Origin: Elmis aenea
Lineage: Eukaryota > Arthropoda > Insecta > Coleoptera > Elmidae
Direction: 5' to 3'
Length of the DNA stretch: 64,000 nt
Assembly: GCA_947652605.1 (NCBI GenBank)
Contig: OX393576.1
Coordinates: 47,530,966-47,594,965, forward strand
Shown here one piece after another: positions 23,901 through 35,158 of this stretch; position 1 is the stretch's first letter; the number at the start of each line of letters is the position of its first letter. A model generated the notes under the pieces. The model saw nothing but the letters and a program-made list of their open reading frames with translations, did not search any database and was not told the DNA's origin. Made by a program: the position numbers and the translations under genes.

Positions 23901-25924
23901 TTATCGAATAAAGGATGCGCGCATAGTATTTAAATGAAATAAATTACATATTTTGTTGAACGAGCCAACAAAATTAATACGCAGTTGATTATTAAATGTG
24001 TTTAATTGACTTGTTCCTGTTTATTATTTTTTTAAATGTAAAGATTATTATTAAGCAATTAAAGTAAGAAAAATAATGAAATTTCTAATAAAAATGCAAG
24101 TTTCTTGTTACGCCCTAATCGAAATAAATATGTAAACGCAGCACAGGATGTATGGTTGGTCTTGGTAAATTAATTTAAACAAGAAAGTAAATTAGAGATT
24201 ATAATCTTATTTCTAAGTTACCATTTTTTTATATTGGCACGCTTTCATTGCTGTGACTGTTGTTTAAATTTGTTTTAACATTGAATTTATTGTAAACCTT
24301 TATAAATGTCTGAATTATTTAAGTGATTGATTTTAAATGTGAAAATTTATGGTTTTTTAAAAAACCATTTCATTTATTGTTTAGGATAATCCCTTCTTTA
24401 AAAAAATCTATATCTGTTCAAAGAAAATAATATACTGAAGAACAGACAAGAGTTTCCAAACTTTTATAGATTTTTTCTCAAAAAGTGTTTTTGTTAAAAT
24501 TAATTAATTTTTAAATTAAACTAACTTTTACTTAAATTTATATTTAAATGATTTGATTTGTGAAAAAACTTAATTTTTCCTGACTGGAAGCAATTTAAAT
24601 TTGGATTATGTTCATTTTAACATGTTTCTAAATATTCAAGGTGTTACTGTTTCTTTTAAAATTTTGATTACATTTAAAAAATGCATGTTTGGGTTTCCTT
24701 AATAAACACTAAGATATACAAAAATAGATTTGTTTCTACGACTATCAAAAATTAGATTAAGCAGAGGATGTGCAAAGTGGGTGGTTTAATTTATGAAATA
24801 ATAGGTCTTTGTTGCAAGTAATTATTAATATCTAAACATCATTCACTCTCTATCAAACTGAAACTATCTGACGGCTTATGTCATAATAGGAGCGCTCATC
24901 ATAAAAATATGTTAATTAAGCACGTAATTGTCAGGAGAACATAGCCGTTGGTACTACATAACTGTCGCTGTTGGCTTTTATTATTGTTACAACTACATTG
25001 AAGAGAATCTTAATGTCTCGTTTAAAACGTATCTTTTCGTAACTGGTGTAAATTATATCGGAAGGAAACGAAAAAAGTGAACTGAGGCAGTTGCGTTAAA
25101 CAAATGAATTCAAGGTTTTTGTACGTCTTTGTCGAAACACAACCGTTATTTAAATTTATTCAACCTGGCAATGAAATTTAGATAAGTTCCGAATACATTA
25201 AATTGAGTTGCTCAATTTGATGTTATACTGTTAACAATTACAGTTAAAATTGATTTATGGTGAGAAAAACATACGTTCCTATGCTAATAACAATAAAATA
25301 CGAATGTGTCGTGATGTCTGGATTACATAACGTTACTAAATAGTATTTATCCAATTTAAGTTTTATATGTTACGTAATGCGAATTTAAAAAAAAAGTAAT
25401 TTTTGTTTCATAGTGTGAAGTTAAAGACCTGGAGCTTTCGAACTGCGCTTTGTAGCGTGCTTGCTGTTGCATGCTTTACAATATGTATTGTGTACATTAT
25501 TTCTGCAGAGATGCATATTCATGTGCAACTGCATGAATATGTAACTTGAGCCGATGTGAATTGGTGCATGCAACTTCTTGTTAAGTACTGACTTAAAACT
25601 AATTGCTCGAAACAATGTTTTCAAAAATTGATCTTTTTCTTAATTAGGCGTTTACGATTATAATTAAAATCAACAAAAATATATTTGATTAAAAAGCAAC
25701 TGATGTACGGGAAAATTATGTTGAAAAGTGATGAATTTTGAAAAAAAAAATTGATCGCGAAAATTGTTTTGAGGAAATATTATTAATGAAGTTTGTTTAG
25801 TTATGGGCACCGCTTATTTGCTTTGTCAACATTTATTTTTTGTCTTAACATATTCTTAAGGCGGAAAGATCACGGAAAAGTAAACAATCGTAAGAAAACA
25901 TCACCGACCTGCTATATAATATCA
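20961..25924. other. long AT-rich intergenic or intronic stretch
   Basis: About 5 kb with no gene or element that I can support. Single suggestive words include AGGGTTGCCAGATGTTCC at 22260, resembling a TE end without partner, and the GC-richer patch 25425-25600, whose minus-strand frame I do not recognise. Confidence 0.4.
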
Positions 25925-26314
25925 ATGTCCTTAAGAAAGAGCAGGCGTTGAACTCACTGCAGCCACCACACCACACTAAAGCCACTGTCGCTTAACTGCA
26001 AAGCCAAGTACAAGTTCACTGCTACGGCCGCCGTTCTGCACGTCTTTGGTGTCTTCGACAGGCCTTCCGCGAGAGTTACACGTACCGAAATGAGTCCAAT
26101 GTACAGGTGCCTAGTCTTATACTTGCAGCTGTGGCGGTTCTGCTACGATGGTCATTGGCTGAGAAGAAGATTCCTTCACCACTATTGGCCGCTACATATT
26201 TTTTTCTTGACTACTAAATGCTTTAACAGTTACATCTTCCGAATGCATTGTCGTAAGACGTTCCAGAGAGTGTTACGTACTTTTTGAGTATTTGCTCATG
26301 TCCTTAAGATAAAG
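25925..26314. other. GC-richer island flanked by direct repeats
   Basis: ATGTCCTTAAGAAAG (25925-25939) and ATGTCCTTAAGATAAAG (26298-26314) flank a block that is visibly richer in GC and CAC/CTG triplets than its surroundings. CTATATAATA lies just upstream (25912). Inside, one plus frame from ATG 26090 gives MSPMYRCLVLYLQLWRFCY onward to a stop at 26287. An overlapping frame gives VQVPSLILAAVAVLLRWSLA. Neither is recognised. The flanking repeat could be the duplication made by insertion of a retrocopy or of an unknown element. There is no poly(A) tail. Confidence 0.35.
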
Positions 26315-27013
26315 TTTTTTCTACATATTTTATTCGTTGTAAACATACCAGCATCGTTAAAGAAGTGACCACGTAATTTACAACAGGGAAAGTTTGCAAA
26401 ACAGTAAAATATCTTTACAAACGTTAAAGAACTGCTCACAAGGTTACTAACTGTAGCTGATGATAGAACTTGATTCATCTTAGGGACATAAATTATGACA
26501 CATTTCGATATCATCGTTTACAGTTATACATAAATAAAAGCTTTTATTGATATTCAATTGGTCGTGTATATAAACGTAAACAAATTGATTTTCGGTAGCA
26601 TTTATTTAGTTGCAACGTATACAGGGTATTTCAGAAGTATTTACCCTAAGGAAAAGTATCCAATAACAAGCGAATATTGAACTCTTGCTTTATTAAATAT
26701 TGATGCAAATCGCATGCCCAAGTTAGTTATTTCGCGATAAGTGTGGAGATGTATCATGTTTAGTTCTAAATGTATGATCATATCTGAAATCTACAACATC
26801 AGAGCAAATTTAGGATTAGACGGTACACTGATTTAAAAAAAATAAAGCTCTACAAATACCTAGGAACCTTAGCGGTAGAATAGAGGGAGAAATAGAGTTT
26901 GAATACAGATGTTTGTAAAAATAAAGTAAATCTTTGGCAATAGGAATTTCTCGTTAGACATAAGAGTAAAAACACCTCGCTGTTAGGAGCATAAAAATAC
27001 GAACTACCTTGAG
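26315..27013. other. intergenic with an isolated CAGGGTAT end
   Basis: TACAGGGTATTTCAGAAGT at 26630 looks like a left CAGGGTG-class terminus. No right end found. No gene. Confidence 0.35.
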
Positions 27014-27245
27014 CAGTGGTTCGTAACCACGGGTGCACGCACCCCTTAGACTCTTAAGGCTTAGAGTGCGAGAAGTTATTAGGGCTGCAAGACTGAGTTC
27101 TGCACCTCGGGCTCTCCACTGGACGCGCATAACTGCAAACGACTCTACTGTACTGCTTGCCACAGATCTGCAGTTTTACTGCGATGCGAGAATACATTTT
27201 GAGAATTTAAGAGGTGTCGGCAGCTAAAAATGTTAAGAACTACGG
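27014..27245. mobile_element. hAT MITE with CAGTGGTTCGTAACC ends
   Basis: The left end CAGTGGTTCGTAACC and the right end (CCGTAGT TCTTAACA on the other strand) match at 11 of 15 positions and are the classic hAT CAGTGGTTCTNAAC terminus. The 8-bp flanks ACCTTGAG (27006-27013) and ACTTAGAA (27246-27253) agree at 5 of 8. The 232-bp interior is GC-rich with no transposase; frames here on either strand are incidental. Confidence 0.6.
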
Positions 27246-28304
27246 ACTTAGAAGCACCATGCAAGAAAAAATCAAAGGTGAAATTGTTGGTAGGAGATTG
27301 ACGTTCTGGTAGGGAATGATTTAGATTCAGCTTCCCTAATCACCTTAGAATTGCTGTGAATAAAATAATAATAGCTATGGTGATACCTAAGCTTAAAGAG
27401 AAATTGTATTAGGAAAAAAGATATTCAAGTCCTATTCTAACCATGGGTCATGAATAAAAATCAGACAAGTCGGATTAGAAGTATGGAACTGAGGTTTTTG
27501 AGCAAACATCTGTGTTAGATAAATATGATAAAGATGATAAAGACAACATTAAATAGTGTTTTCAGTTTTCAGGTGATCATTTGTTAGAACTATTCTAGTT
27601 TTATTATAAAATTTATTACTTTTTTAAATAAATATTTGATAGTATAAAAAAGTTTTATCTGACATATTATGTCAGATAAAACTTTTTTTCCAATCGTTTA
27701 TCATACTCTTACAGTTTGGTAACTTCTCCTGGGGCACACTGTATTGCCAATTATCATGCCTTCCCCTTTTTTTCATTTTATACTAAACTTTTTTATTGGT
27801 TATGCGCATAACTTATGCCTCAAAACATAATATCTATTACATCCTTTTACGTTACATTTATGTCAAGTAACCACTGAAATGTTTTCTAGTACATCTTGTG
27901 TGTAAATAAACTAAGAGAGTATTAAATTGACTTCCTCGTGGTCACTTCACCTAAGTGGAACATGTTCTATTGAAAATTATATAGTATTTGAATACAGAAA
28001 CTTATCTAGATGCATGCATTTGAAAAGTGATCGCTTTCTTCACCTTGTTACAAAAACATTATTTGTTACCACAAGCCTTATAATATGTCCACAATTTAAA
28101 TGTTAATATAAAAGATTTAAGGTTGCCTTAATTAGTCAAATTGACCTAATATTAAAATATTACTCAAAGATATTACAGAAAATTAAATAACTAAATTTGG
28201 CGTTTTCTGCTAAAAAAAACTGCGAATCAAAACGATTCAGAATTCAGGCTTATAATAACATATCTTTTTGCTTCGATTTTTCTCGACCTTTTGTTCTACT
28301 GTGA
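27246..28304. other. AT-rich intergenic with a perfect hairpin
   Basis: No gene. 27646-27688 is a hairpin with 18-bp arms AAAAAAGTTTTATCTGAC and its exact complement separated by 7 bases. Confidence 0.5.
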
Positions 28305-28529
28305 TCATATTTCTACAAAGCTGTAATCACAAATTAGTATTCTATGTGTAGGTATAACAAGGATGCATGGTTTAACACTGCAGATTTTCATGTTGATGAC
28401 GTTGGAATAAAAGCATAAATCAATGAGCACTTCGCCTGTATACGCTAGGCGAGTCAACTCTAGCAGCGCAGTTGCAGTTGTTTTATTCGCTTCAAGGATC
28501 TCGCCACGATGCATCTGTTATTGCATATC
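28305..28529 (-). CDS. weak candidate coding fragment, minus strand
   Basis: On the minus strand, AATAACAG at about 28515-28522 precedes ATG and the frame MHRGEILEANKTTATALLE, LTRLAYTGEVLIDLCFYSN. The first 38 codons are notably GC-richer than the neighbourhood and low in N/K/I/F. The second half drifts to AT-rich noise, so any exon would end near 28390, where no strong donor is seen. Unrecognised; it could be a fossil exon or TE fragment. Confidence 0.2.
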
Positions 28530-29214
28530 TAGATTTGCACTTGGCATAATTATATTATTGCTAAACGCTTAAACACAAAACAAATAAAACAAATGTTCGC
28601 GTTTCTGAATAAAAAACAGAAAAAGATAAATCGAGAGCAAGTTTATACAACATAAACAAGTAATTAACTGCCTAAATGATAAATGTTATCGTTTAAGGCA
28701 TTAAATAATCCTAAAGATAGTGACATAAATAAAACTAGTGTGGTCTTGTTTTCTAAAATTCGTTTAATTTTTTGATCTTATTACCGGTTTCGCGCATTTT
28801 AAAACATTTTCACTATCAGATAATTCAAAAACGACTAACGAATGCAAGATCTAAACTAAATTACTTTAATTAAATATTCATGTAAAATTGTGTTAAAGTA
28901 AAATATTCAACATCGTAGACATTTTATGGCCAAATAAAATGATTTAATTATAATTGCCGTTTAACCATAAGTCAGTTTCTTATTATACTGTAAATAAAAT
29001 ATAAATAGTACTTTGAGGATAAAAGCAAATAATTTTATAATATCAAAACTAATAGTTATTAGATACTTTTATAATTAATTTTTTGTTTTTAAATTTAACA
29101 TACTAACTTGTTTATATACAAGGAGACAATTAACTATGACTTGTGTTATTTTGGGAATTACAGAATCAATTTAATTAGCAAAGTTGGGCAAAAATATAAA
29201 ATAAATTGTATAAC
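28530..29214. other. AT-rich intergenic
   Basis: Nothing coding. At 28781-28822 TACCGGTTTCGCGCATTTTA with a following CACTATCAGATAA resembles a common insect interspersed repeat motif (ACCGGTTTCG...TCAGA). Confidence 0.35.
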
Positions 29215-29224
29215 CTATACAAAA

Positions 29225-29892
29225 ACGTGTCCGGAACATTCTTCGCCCACAATTCTTCCTCCACAATACTTCGCCCACAATTCTTCGCCCACAATTCTTG
29301 CCCCACAATTCTTCGCCCACAATTCTTCGCCCACAATTCTTAACCCACAATTCTTCGCCCACAATTCTTCGCCCACAATTCCTCGCCCACAATTCTTCGC
29401 CCACAATTCTTCGCTTACACAATTCTTCGCCGCCACAATTTTTCGCCGCATTTAAGGATATCACAAATGTTGTTTGTAAATGTGATTGTTTTTATTCATA
29501 ACGTAATTTTTACAGATTATTTACATTAGGTTAGGTTTGGTTAGATTAATTTAATTTTTATTCAACCTATAATATAACATAAACAAGATTAAAAATCACA
29601 ACATAAGCTATTTATGTAGCAATTTTTAAACGTAATATTAAAAGAAGAAGAGACGTATTAATATACAAGAAACAACTTTAGGCTAATGTAAAATAATCTG
29701 TAAAAATTACGTTATAAATAAAAACAATAACATTTTTGATATGCTTGTATGCGGAGAAAAATTTTCGCGGCGAAGAATTGTGTAAGCGAAGAATTGTGTA
29801 GGCGAAGAATTGTGGGCGAAGAATTGTGGGCCAAGAATTGTGGAGGCGAAGAATTGTGGGCGAAGAATTGTGGGCGAAGAATGTTCCTAGAT
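29225..29892. mobile_element. foldback element with 14-bp subrepeats in its arms
   Basis: The left arm opens GGAACATTCTTCGCCCAC and then carries about 15 units of AATTCTTCGCCCAC. The right arm carries about 8 inverted units and closes with the inverted GGAACATTCTTCGCCC. Inside the satellites the arms continue as unique inverted sequence (TAACGTAATTTTTACAGATT at 29499 on) up to a loop of about 150 bp. CTATACAAAA occurs directly at 29215-29224 and 29893-29902, a plausible 9-10 bp target duplication. This matches the FB/MULE-type foldback architecture. All open frames here are satellite artefacts. Confidence 0.85.
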
Positions 29893-29987
29893 CTATACAA
29901 AATTAACCAATGTTGCTACTTTATAAAAAAAAAATCTTATTTAATTGTCAACTTTCCATATATTTTTAGAAAAATCAGTGTTGTAGA

Positions 29988-30237
29988 TTTTTTTTTTTTA
30001 AATTGTTGGTTTAAGGACGCTTCAACAACTTTGGCCATTATCGTCCGGGAGGAGGGGGCGGGGAACAAGGAAAGGGTGGGTAAGGTAACGGTAGGTGGAA
30101 GTACTGTCACAGCATTTGCCTATAGTAGGTAGAGGGAACCACCTGAAACTACGATGACAGACGGCCGTGGGATTCGAACCCACGACCTCCCGATTTTACT
30201 CGCTAGGTTGCATACCAACCAGCCACCGAGCTCGGTT
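29988..30237 (-). mobile_element. tRNA-derived SINE
   Basis: Read on the minus strand, the head contains a box A-like TGGCTGGTTGG (30225-30215) and a perfect box B GGTTCGAATCC (30180-30170), 45 nt apart. This is the internal RNA polymerase III promoter of a tRNA. A non-tRNA body (TTCAGGTGGTTCCCTCTACC, then a GC-rich stretch) follows and ends TTTAAACCAACAATTT... with an A-run (T-run at 29988-29999 on the plus strand). The anticodon cannot be assigned with confidence and the molecule would not fold as a functional tRNA. No clear target duplication. Confidence 0.75.
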
Positions 30238-31194
30238 TTAAATGCATTTTCATCAACCACATGGCAACAGACTATCATATAATTTCCTCGTAGTGACATT
30301 AGCCATGATTTTAAATATGTATTTTGTGCATATGCTTTTGTCAATGAAAGAGGTTTAAACTTTAATTAAATAGTTAAATACCCTTGTTAATGTTTTTAAA
30401 AATTTGTACAATTAATTAATAAAAAACCAGTAATATTACTAATATCGTTGAAATTAAAAAAAAAAACTATTTTATTGTGCTGAATCTTGGTATACGCTTA
30501 AAATTAGAATCTACCTAAAAGTATGTAAAAAATTCCAACTTACAACATTTTTCTGTCCATGATAGTTAAATAGATATTTCTGTTTAACATATTTGCCATG
30601 TTTAATTTTTTTGCAGTTCTATGTTTTTTCAGAAAGTTGTCAACACTGGTATTTTTTAATGATGTTTAATTAATTTTGCAATTGTGGCCAACTTTGCTAA
30701 TTTATCCGATGTTCCCACTCTTTTAATAACAAAGTTCCAATATAATGCTGTAAAAAATTGTCACGCTGGATAATATTAATTATTTGCTAAATGTTACAAT
30801 TATTTAAATACTTCATTCAAAACATAAAACATAATAGCGTTAGATTTCTTGTTTGTTTTAGATAATAAATAATCTACTGATGATGTGATGAGGGTATCTC
30901 AGAACTTATCAAGATATTCTGCAATTCAGAGGTTTTTATTTGCCAACGTTTAAAACTGATATTCTTGAAGTTTTACTCACCAACACTTAAACGACGGAAG
31001 TTTTAACGTCGGTATTTATACGCCTCATTGACACGAGAGTTAATTTATACGTCAAGCAAGACAGTAAACGTGTACTTCTGCAAGAATTCCTTGATCAGGT
31101 AATGACATAAATTGAATTTATAAATGGGAAGTTATATATTTTTGTTTTTATTGTAAAGCATTTTGTATTATGAAATCGGAAGATGTACAAAATT
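30238..31194. other. AT-rich intergenic
   Basis: No gene or element recognised. Confidence 0.4.
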
Positions 31195-31202
31195 ACTGGG
31201 TG

Positions 31203-32163
31203 CAGTGTTTCTCAATTTCGGGATCATGCCAAAACACCCTATTTAATGTATTAATAGTAAGCCAAAATAAGAGTTGGCAACGCTAATTTTATTTGTAATG
31301 TTGCTTGTTATACAAATAGTTTTATGAATTAAAAAGGATTATCATGGACGTAGTTTGTAATGATTTTGCGTCAACTCGAAAATAATAAATATAATCATTA
31401 TATACTCAATATTTTCTACATAACCGTTTAAAAAAACACCCATTTAATGTTTAAATTTCAAAAAGACAAATGTCATATCATTTTCTGTTGTCACCGACGA
31501 AAACATTATAGCAACGTACGAGTGGGTTAGAAACTAATTTCAAACTACTTATTAAGGTCTATCAATCAATGAAGAGAAACAAATTATATGTTTGAAAGTA
31601 AGTGACGAAATCAGAAGATAATTTTCTTTTAAATCACTGTTTGAATTTTGGGACGGTGTTAATGATGAAATTTGTCTACTGGTCAAGAGATTTTCGCATA
31701 ATTTTGACATTTCCAACATCGTGTCTATTACGTATCTTTGTTAAACCAGATTTTCTGCAGTGGCTGCCTTAAAAACAAAATACAGATATCAGCTAAGTAT
31801 AGAAAGAGAACTGAGGGTATCAATCTCAAACATATAACCATGTTATAAAAAACTTTGCTCTGCAAGACAGGCACAAGGAAGCTATTAATTTTTTAATTTT
31901 AATTTAGTTGCTTAGTAATTTTGCAACACTTATATACGTTTATGTAACCATACCATAAGCGTTGCACGTTTATTCAATGCAAAGTATTTTACTTACGATA
32001 ACAAAGAAACAATTTATTATTTTATTTTAAAAATGTATTTTATGTTTTGTTTTTTTTGCTGTTCCATAATTTTGTTTTGCTTCAATATTCACTTTTTTCG
32101 TGCCTTCCTTCAGATATTTGGCGCCCCCTTAACAGGGTGCGCCCCACAGGTTGAGAATTACTG
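31203..32163 (+). mobile_element. hAT element, defective (ZBED5/SCAND3-like)
   Basis: The left end CAGTGTTTCTCAATTT and the right end (CAGTAATTCTCAACCTGTGG on the other strand) are hAT-type TIRs. The 8-bp flanks ACTGGGTG (31195-31202) and ACTTAATG (32164-32171) agree at 5 of 8. The interior holds a hAT transposase tail (31666-31887). The subterminal GGCGCCCCCTTAACAGGGTG segment resembles the end of the element at 59311-59728. Confidence 0.7.
31666..31887 (+). pseudogene. hAT transposase C-terminal relic
   Basis: One frame reads DEICLLVKRFSHNFDISN, IVSITYLC-stop-TRFSAVAALKTKY, RYQLSIERELRVSISNI-stop, then CYKKLCSARQAQGSY. The T-x-F-S-A-x-x-x-L-K-T-K-Y-R-x-x-L-x-x-E-x-x-L-R-x-x-x-S-N-I pattern followed by L-C-x-x-x-Q-A-x-x-S is the C-terminal signature of ZBED5/SCAND3/EPM2AIP1-like hAT proteins. 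Two in-frame stops show decay. The element's own TIRs flank it. Confidence 0.75.
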
Positions 32164-33836
32164 ACTTAATGATTTATCAATTATTGCACTGCAATTTAAC
32201 TTCATCGCAAAAATTATCACAAAAATTCTTTTAGTTGTAAATATACGTAAGTTTCCTAAATTATAATTTACAATAAAGTTTTTATATGGGGTGTCATAAG
32301 TTTAAGGCTTAAGATAAGGCTCTCTTTTATCTTAAAAGATATAAAGTTGGCACAGTTGGGGTACAACTGCGAATATGGTAAAAAAATATGTTTTAATAAA
32401 AATGCTTTTAGTTCAGAACTAAAATAACAATTCATTTTCGTTTTTCGTTTGTTATTTACTTTATTATTGGCGAAACTGGAAAATTCAAACATGCGCTTGG
32501 ATAAACTTTTTATTTTCTGCACACTAATTTAAAAAAAAGTTGTTCCTGATGTTCATTCTAATTCATTATAAACTTACTTTTTTCTTATGGAAATTAATTT
32601 CTAATTTTGCATTGAAACACAAAACTAAAAATTGGATGTACTAATACTATATTTTACTATACTAATATACTAATATACTATAGACTATACTAATAAAACA
32701 TATTTTTGCTGTAATTTAAAATCTAACCAAAAATATAGTGTAACAAATTTATATATAATCAGCATTTCCATGAAAACTAAAATCTATCTAAAATTTGAAT
32801 TCAACGTTAAATTACTTAACTTCTTCCCAATATAACCAACATCTTACTGAGAGTCAAATTTGGGACACTCTGTATTTATGGGAATACTAAATGAAATTAA
32901 GTCATAACATTTAAAAATTATCGTTCGCTTTTATTTTCTGCTTGTATTTTTTTAAATTGCAAACGAATACTTATTGTCTCAAAAATATATTGATAGCTAT
33001 CATACATATTTTAGCTTCTACTTACAGTTATGACTTTTTTGTTTTTTGATAAGTTATGTTTTCAATATTTTGTCCATAAACTTACAAATCAAAATTCCTA
33101 AAATAATAGTTTCATCACGAAATTTCTCACATGTACGCATTATATTGTATGATCACGAATTTCTAGCATGTAACGTATACATTATCATCGTCTAAACGTT
33201 TGGTGTATAAAATCTTTGTCTATAATTTTCCCACCAGCAAAATACTACCCATACATGTTTGCCTTGGTGTTGGTGTACAATATTCTTAGCAACGACAGCT
33301 TGAAAGAAAACTATGAAAAGTGTGCTTTAATAAAGTTTATTATTACGATTTTATTATACTATTCGTGCTTGTCCTTTTAAATGAGATTTTTATTTTTCAT
33401 TACTTTTTACAACTAAACTATTGAAACGTTAGAAGGAAAACAACGGAATCCTTTTTCCATATAGAAATGTTTGATACAATTTTTGGTGATTTTTGTAGTT
33501 CGATTTTGATTTTCTTTTTTACGTAGAGGCTTAATACAGCTCTTATTTGATTTTGAAGGATTCTTTTCTTTTGCAAAAGTACCCCAGCGTGTTTCTGTTT
33601 ACTTTGTCGTAGGCGTTCTAAAAATCCACGTAGGCTCTGCTTTTTAATTCAATTCTCTACGTTCTATGTTTTTCAATAAGCTGGGTATACAGTTTGAGCA
33701 AAAAAAAATGTTTTTCTGATACCATAATATATGTAACGTATGTCCCATCAGTTTTGATACAATTTTCAGAGGCAATAAAATGGGTAGTAAGAAGAAAATA
33801 TCAAGTTGCTAAGAAAACAAAAATTTGTTTGACACT
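32164..33836. other. AT-rich intergenic with a possible MITE
   Basis: TATGGGGTGTC at 32286 and GACACTCTGTA ending about 32874 could be degenerate CAGGGTGTC ends of a roughly 590-bp element, but internal support is lacking. 32640-32700 is a simple ACTAATAT-type tract. No gene. Confidence 0.3.
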
Positions 33837-33840
33837 TTAA

Positions 33841-33938
33841 CCTAAGGGTGCCTATCCACGTGAGAGTAACTCGCGATTGGCTGTATCCTTGGCGACGCTG
33901 CTATCGAGAGTAGTTTACTCTCACGTGGATAGGCACCA
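33841..33938. mobile_element. miniature hairpin element flanked by TTAA
   Basis: Perfect 23-bp inverted arms begin GGTGCCTATCCACGTGAGAG (33847 on, closing at 33937) around a 45-bp loop. TTAA occurs at 33837-33840 and 33939-33942, the target duplication expected for piggyBac-like insertion. The arms are identical, which suggests a recent copy or selection on the hairpin. Confidence 0.55.
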
Positions 33939-33981
33939 TTAACGTTGACAGTTCAGTTTTTTTTTAATCGTTTATGTCGAT

Positions 33982-35158
33982 ATGGCTTACAAATTAGAAT
34001 TTCGGACAAGTATTTATAATATAATTGGACGAGTCCCTAAAGTCGAAATAATAGCATTTTTGAAAATCAAAATATATGGCGTAGAACCATTTATCTGACA
34101 ATTTCTGAATGTAAGCAAGGTAATTCTTCTATGAACCTTCCAAAAAGTGGAAGACCTAGAATTTTTAACAAAACAAGAACAAAAAGACTGGTAAGAAGAG
34201 CGAAGAATACACTTGGTTCTTCAGTAAGAAAACTGGCACGACCATATGAAATATCTAAGAACACCATATCGCGGAAACTGTCGCGGAATGACCAAAAATA
34301 CTGAAAAAGAAGAAAACTCCCAAAATATACAACAACCAACTAGCCAGAATTACGATATGCTGCCATGCATTAAAAAGGATACGTTTTGCTTACAACCGGG
34401 TGAAAATTATGGATGACGAAAAGTACTTATCACTAAGCAACTCCAAAATGAAGGGAAATTATGGTTTGTACTATATTGACTATATTGCAGAAGGCCCTAA
34501 TAATGTCAGATATAAACAAAAAGCCAAATTCGCAGATAAGGTGTTGGTATGGTGCGCTTTTTTCACAAGGGGTGTATCCAGCCTTATGTGGGTCGAGTAC
34601 GAGGTGAAGCCCTGGATATTCAAAGGTACATCGATAATATTGTCTTACGAAATTGGTTAATTTTATTGAAAAAGAACACGCTGGGGGCGATATTATTTTC
34701 TGATCTGACCTTGCGTCCTGTCACTATGCAAGACACACTCAAAATTGGCTAGCAGAAAAACGTACCATCTGTTCCGCGAAACGATAATCCTCCTAACCTT
34801 TCCCACTCGTCCCATAAAAGATTTTTGTGCTCTTTTATCTCGAAAAGTTTACGATGGAGGATGGGAAGTCCAAAACGAGGAGGAAATTCGTCGCAAACTA
34901 TATAGAAAAGTCCGAGAAATCGATGTAAATGCCATCCAAAACCTAATGCTAGATGTCCACAGAAAGTCGCTCCTTGTGGAAGACAATGATCCTCTTTATT
35001 TAATTGAAGTTCATCATTTTGTTGCTTATGAAACAGTTAATAACCATGTACTACAAAACTATATGCAAATGCATTTTTTTTACAAAACAAATTTTGTTAA
35101 AATTTGTGTCAAAATTTATGGGACACGTTATATGTTAGTCTCAGGCAGAAAACGATGA
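33982..35158 (+). pseudogene. IS630/Tc1/mariner transposase, DD37E type, degraded
   Basis: From ATG 33982 the frames give an N-terminal HTH region (VEIIAFLK; LPKSGRPRIFNKTRTKRLV; LARPYEISKNTISRKLS), then MDDEKYLSLSNSKM around the first catalytic Asp, KFADKVLVWCAFFTRGVSS, FSDLTLRPV (second Asp block), PIKDFCALLSRKVYDGGWE and VREIDVNAIQNLMLDV. Spacing from the second Asp to the Lys at the third site fits DD37E (37 residues between), but the normally acidic third residue is Lys (P-I-E-D-F-W became P-I-K-D-F-C). At least three frameshifts and several stops lie between 34290 and 34750. No TIRs were found. Confidence 0.8.

Noticed and set aside
29108..29501. Repetitive open frames on both strands (His-Asn-Ser-Ser-Pro-Thr or Glu-Glu-Leu-Trp-type repeats)
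   Set aside because: They are translations of the 14-bp satellite in the foldback arms; the unit is not a multiple of three and all frames give pseudo-repeats.
30135..30240. Functional tRNA gene on the minus strand
   Set aside because: Box A and B are present but the anticodon arm and acceptor stem do not fold convincingly, and a long tailed body follows; a SINE explains it.
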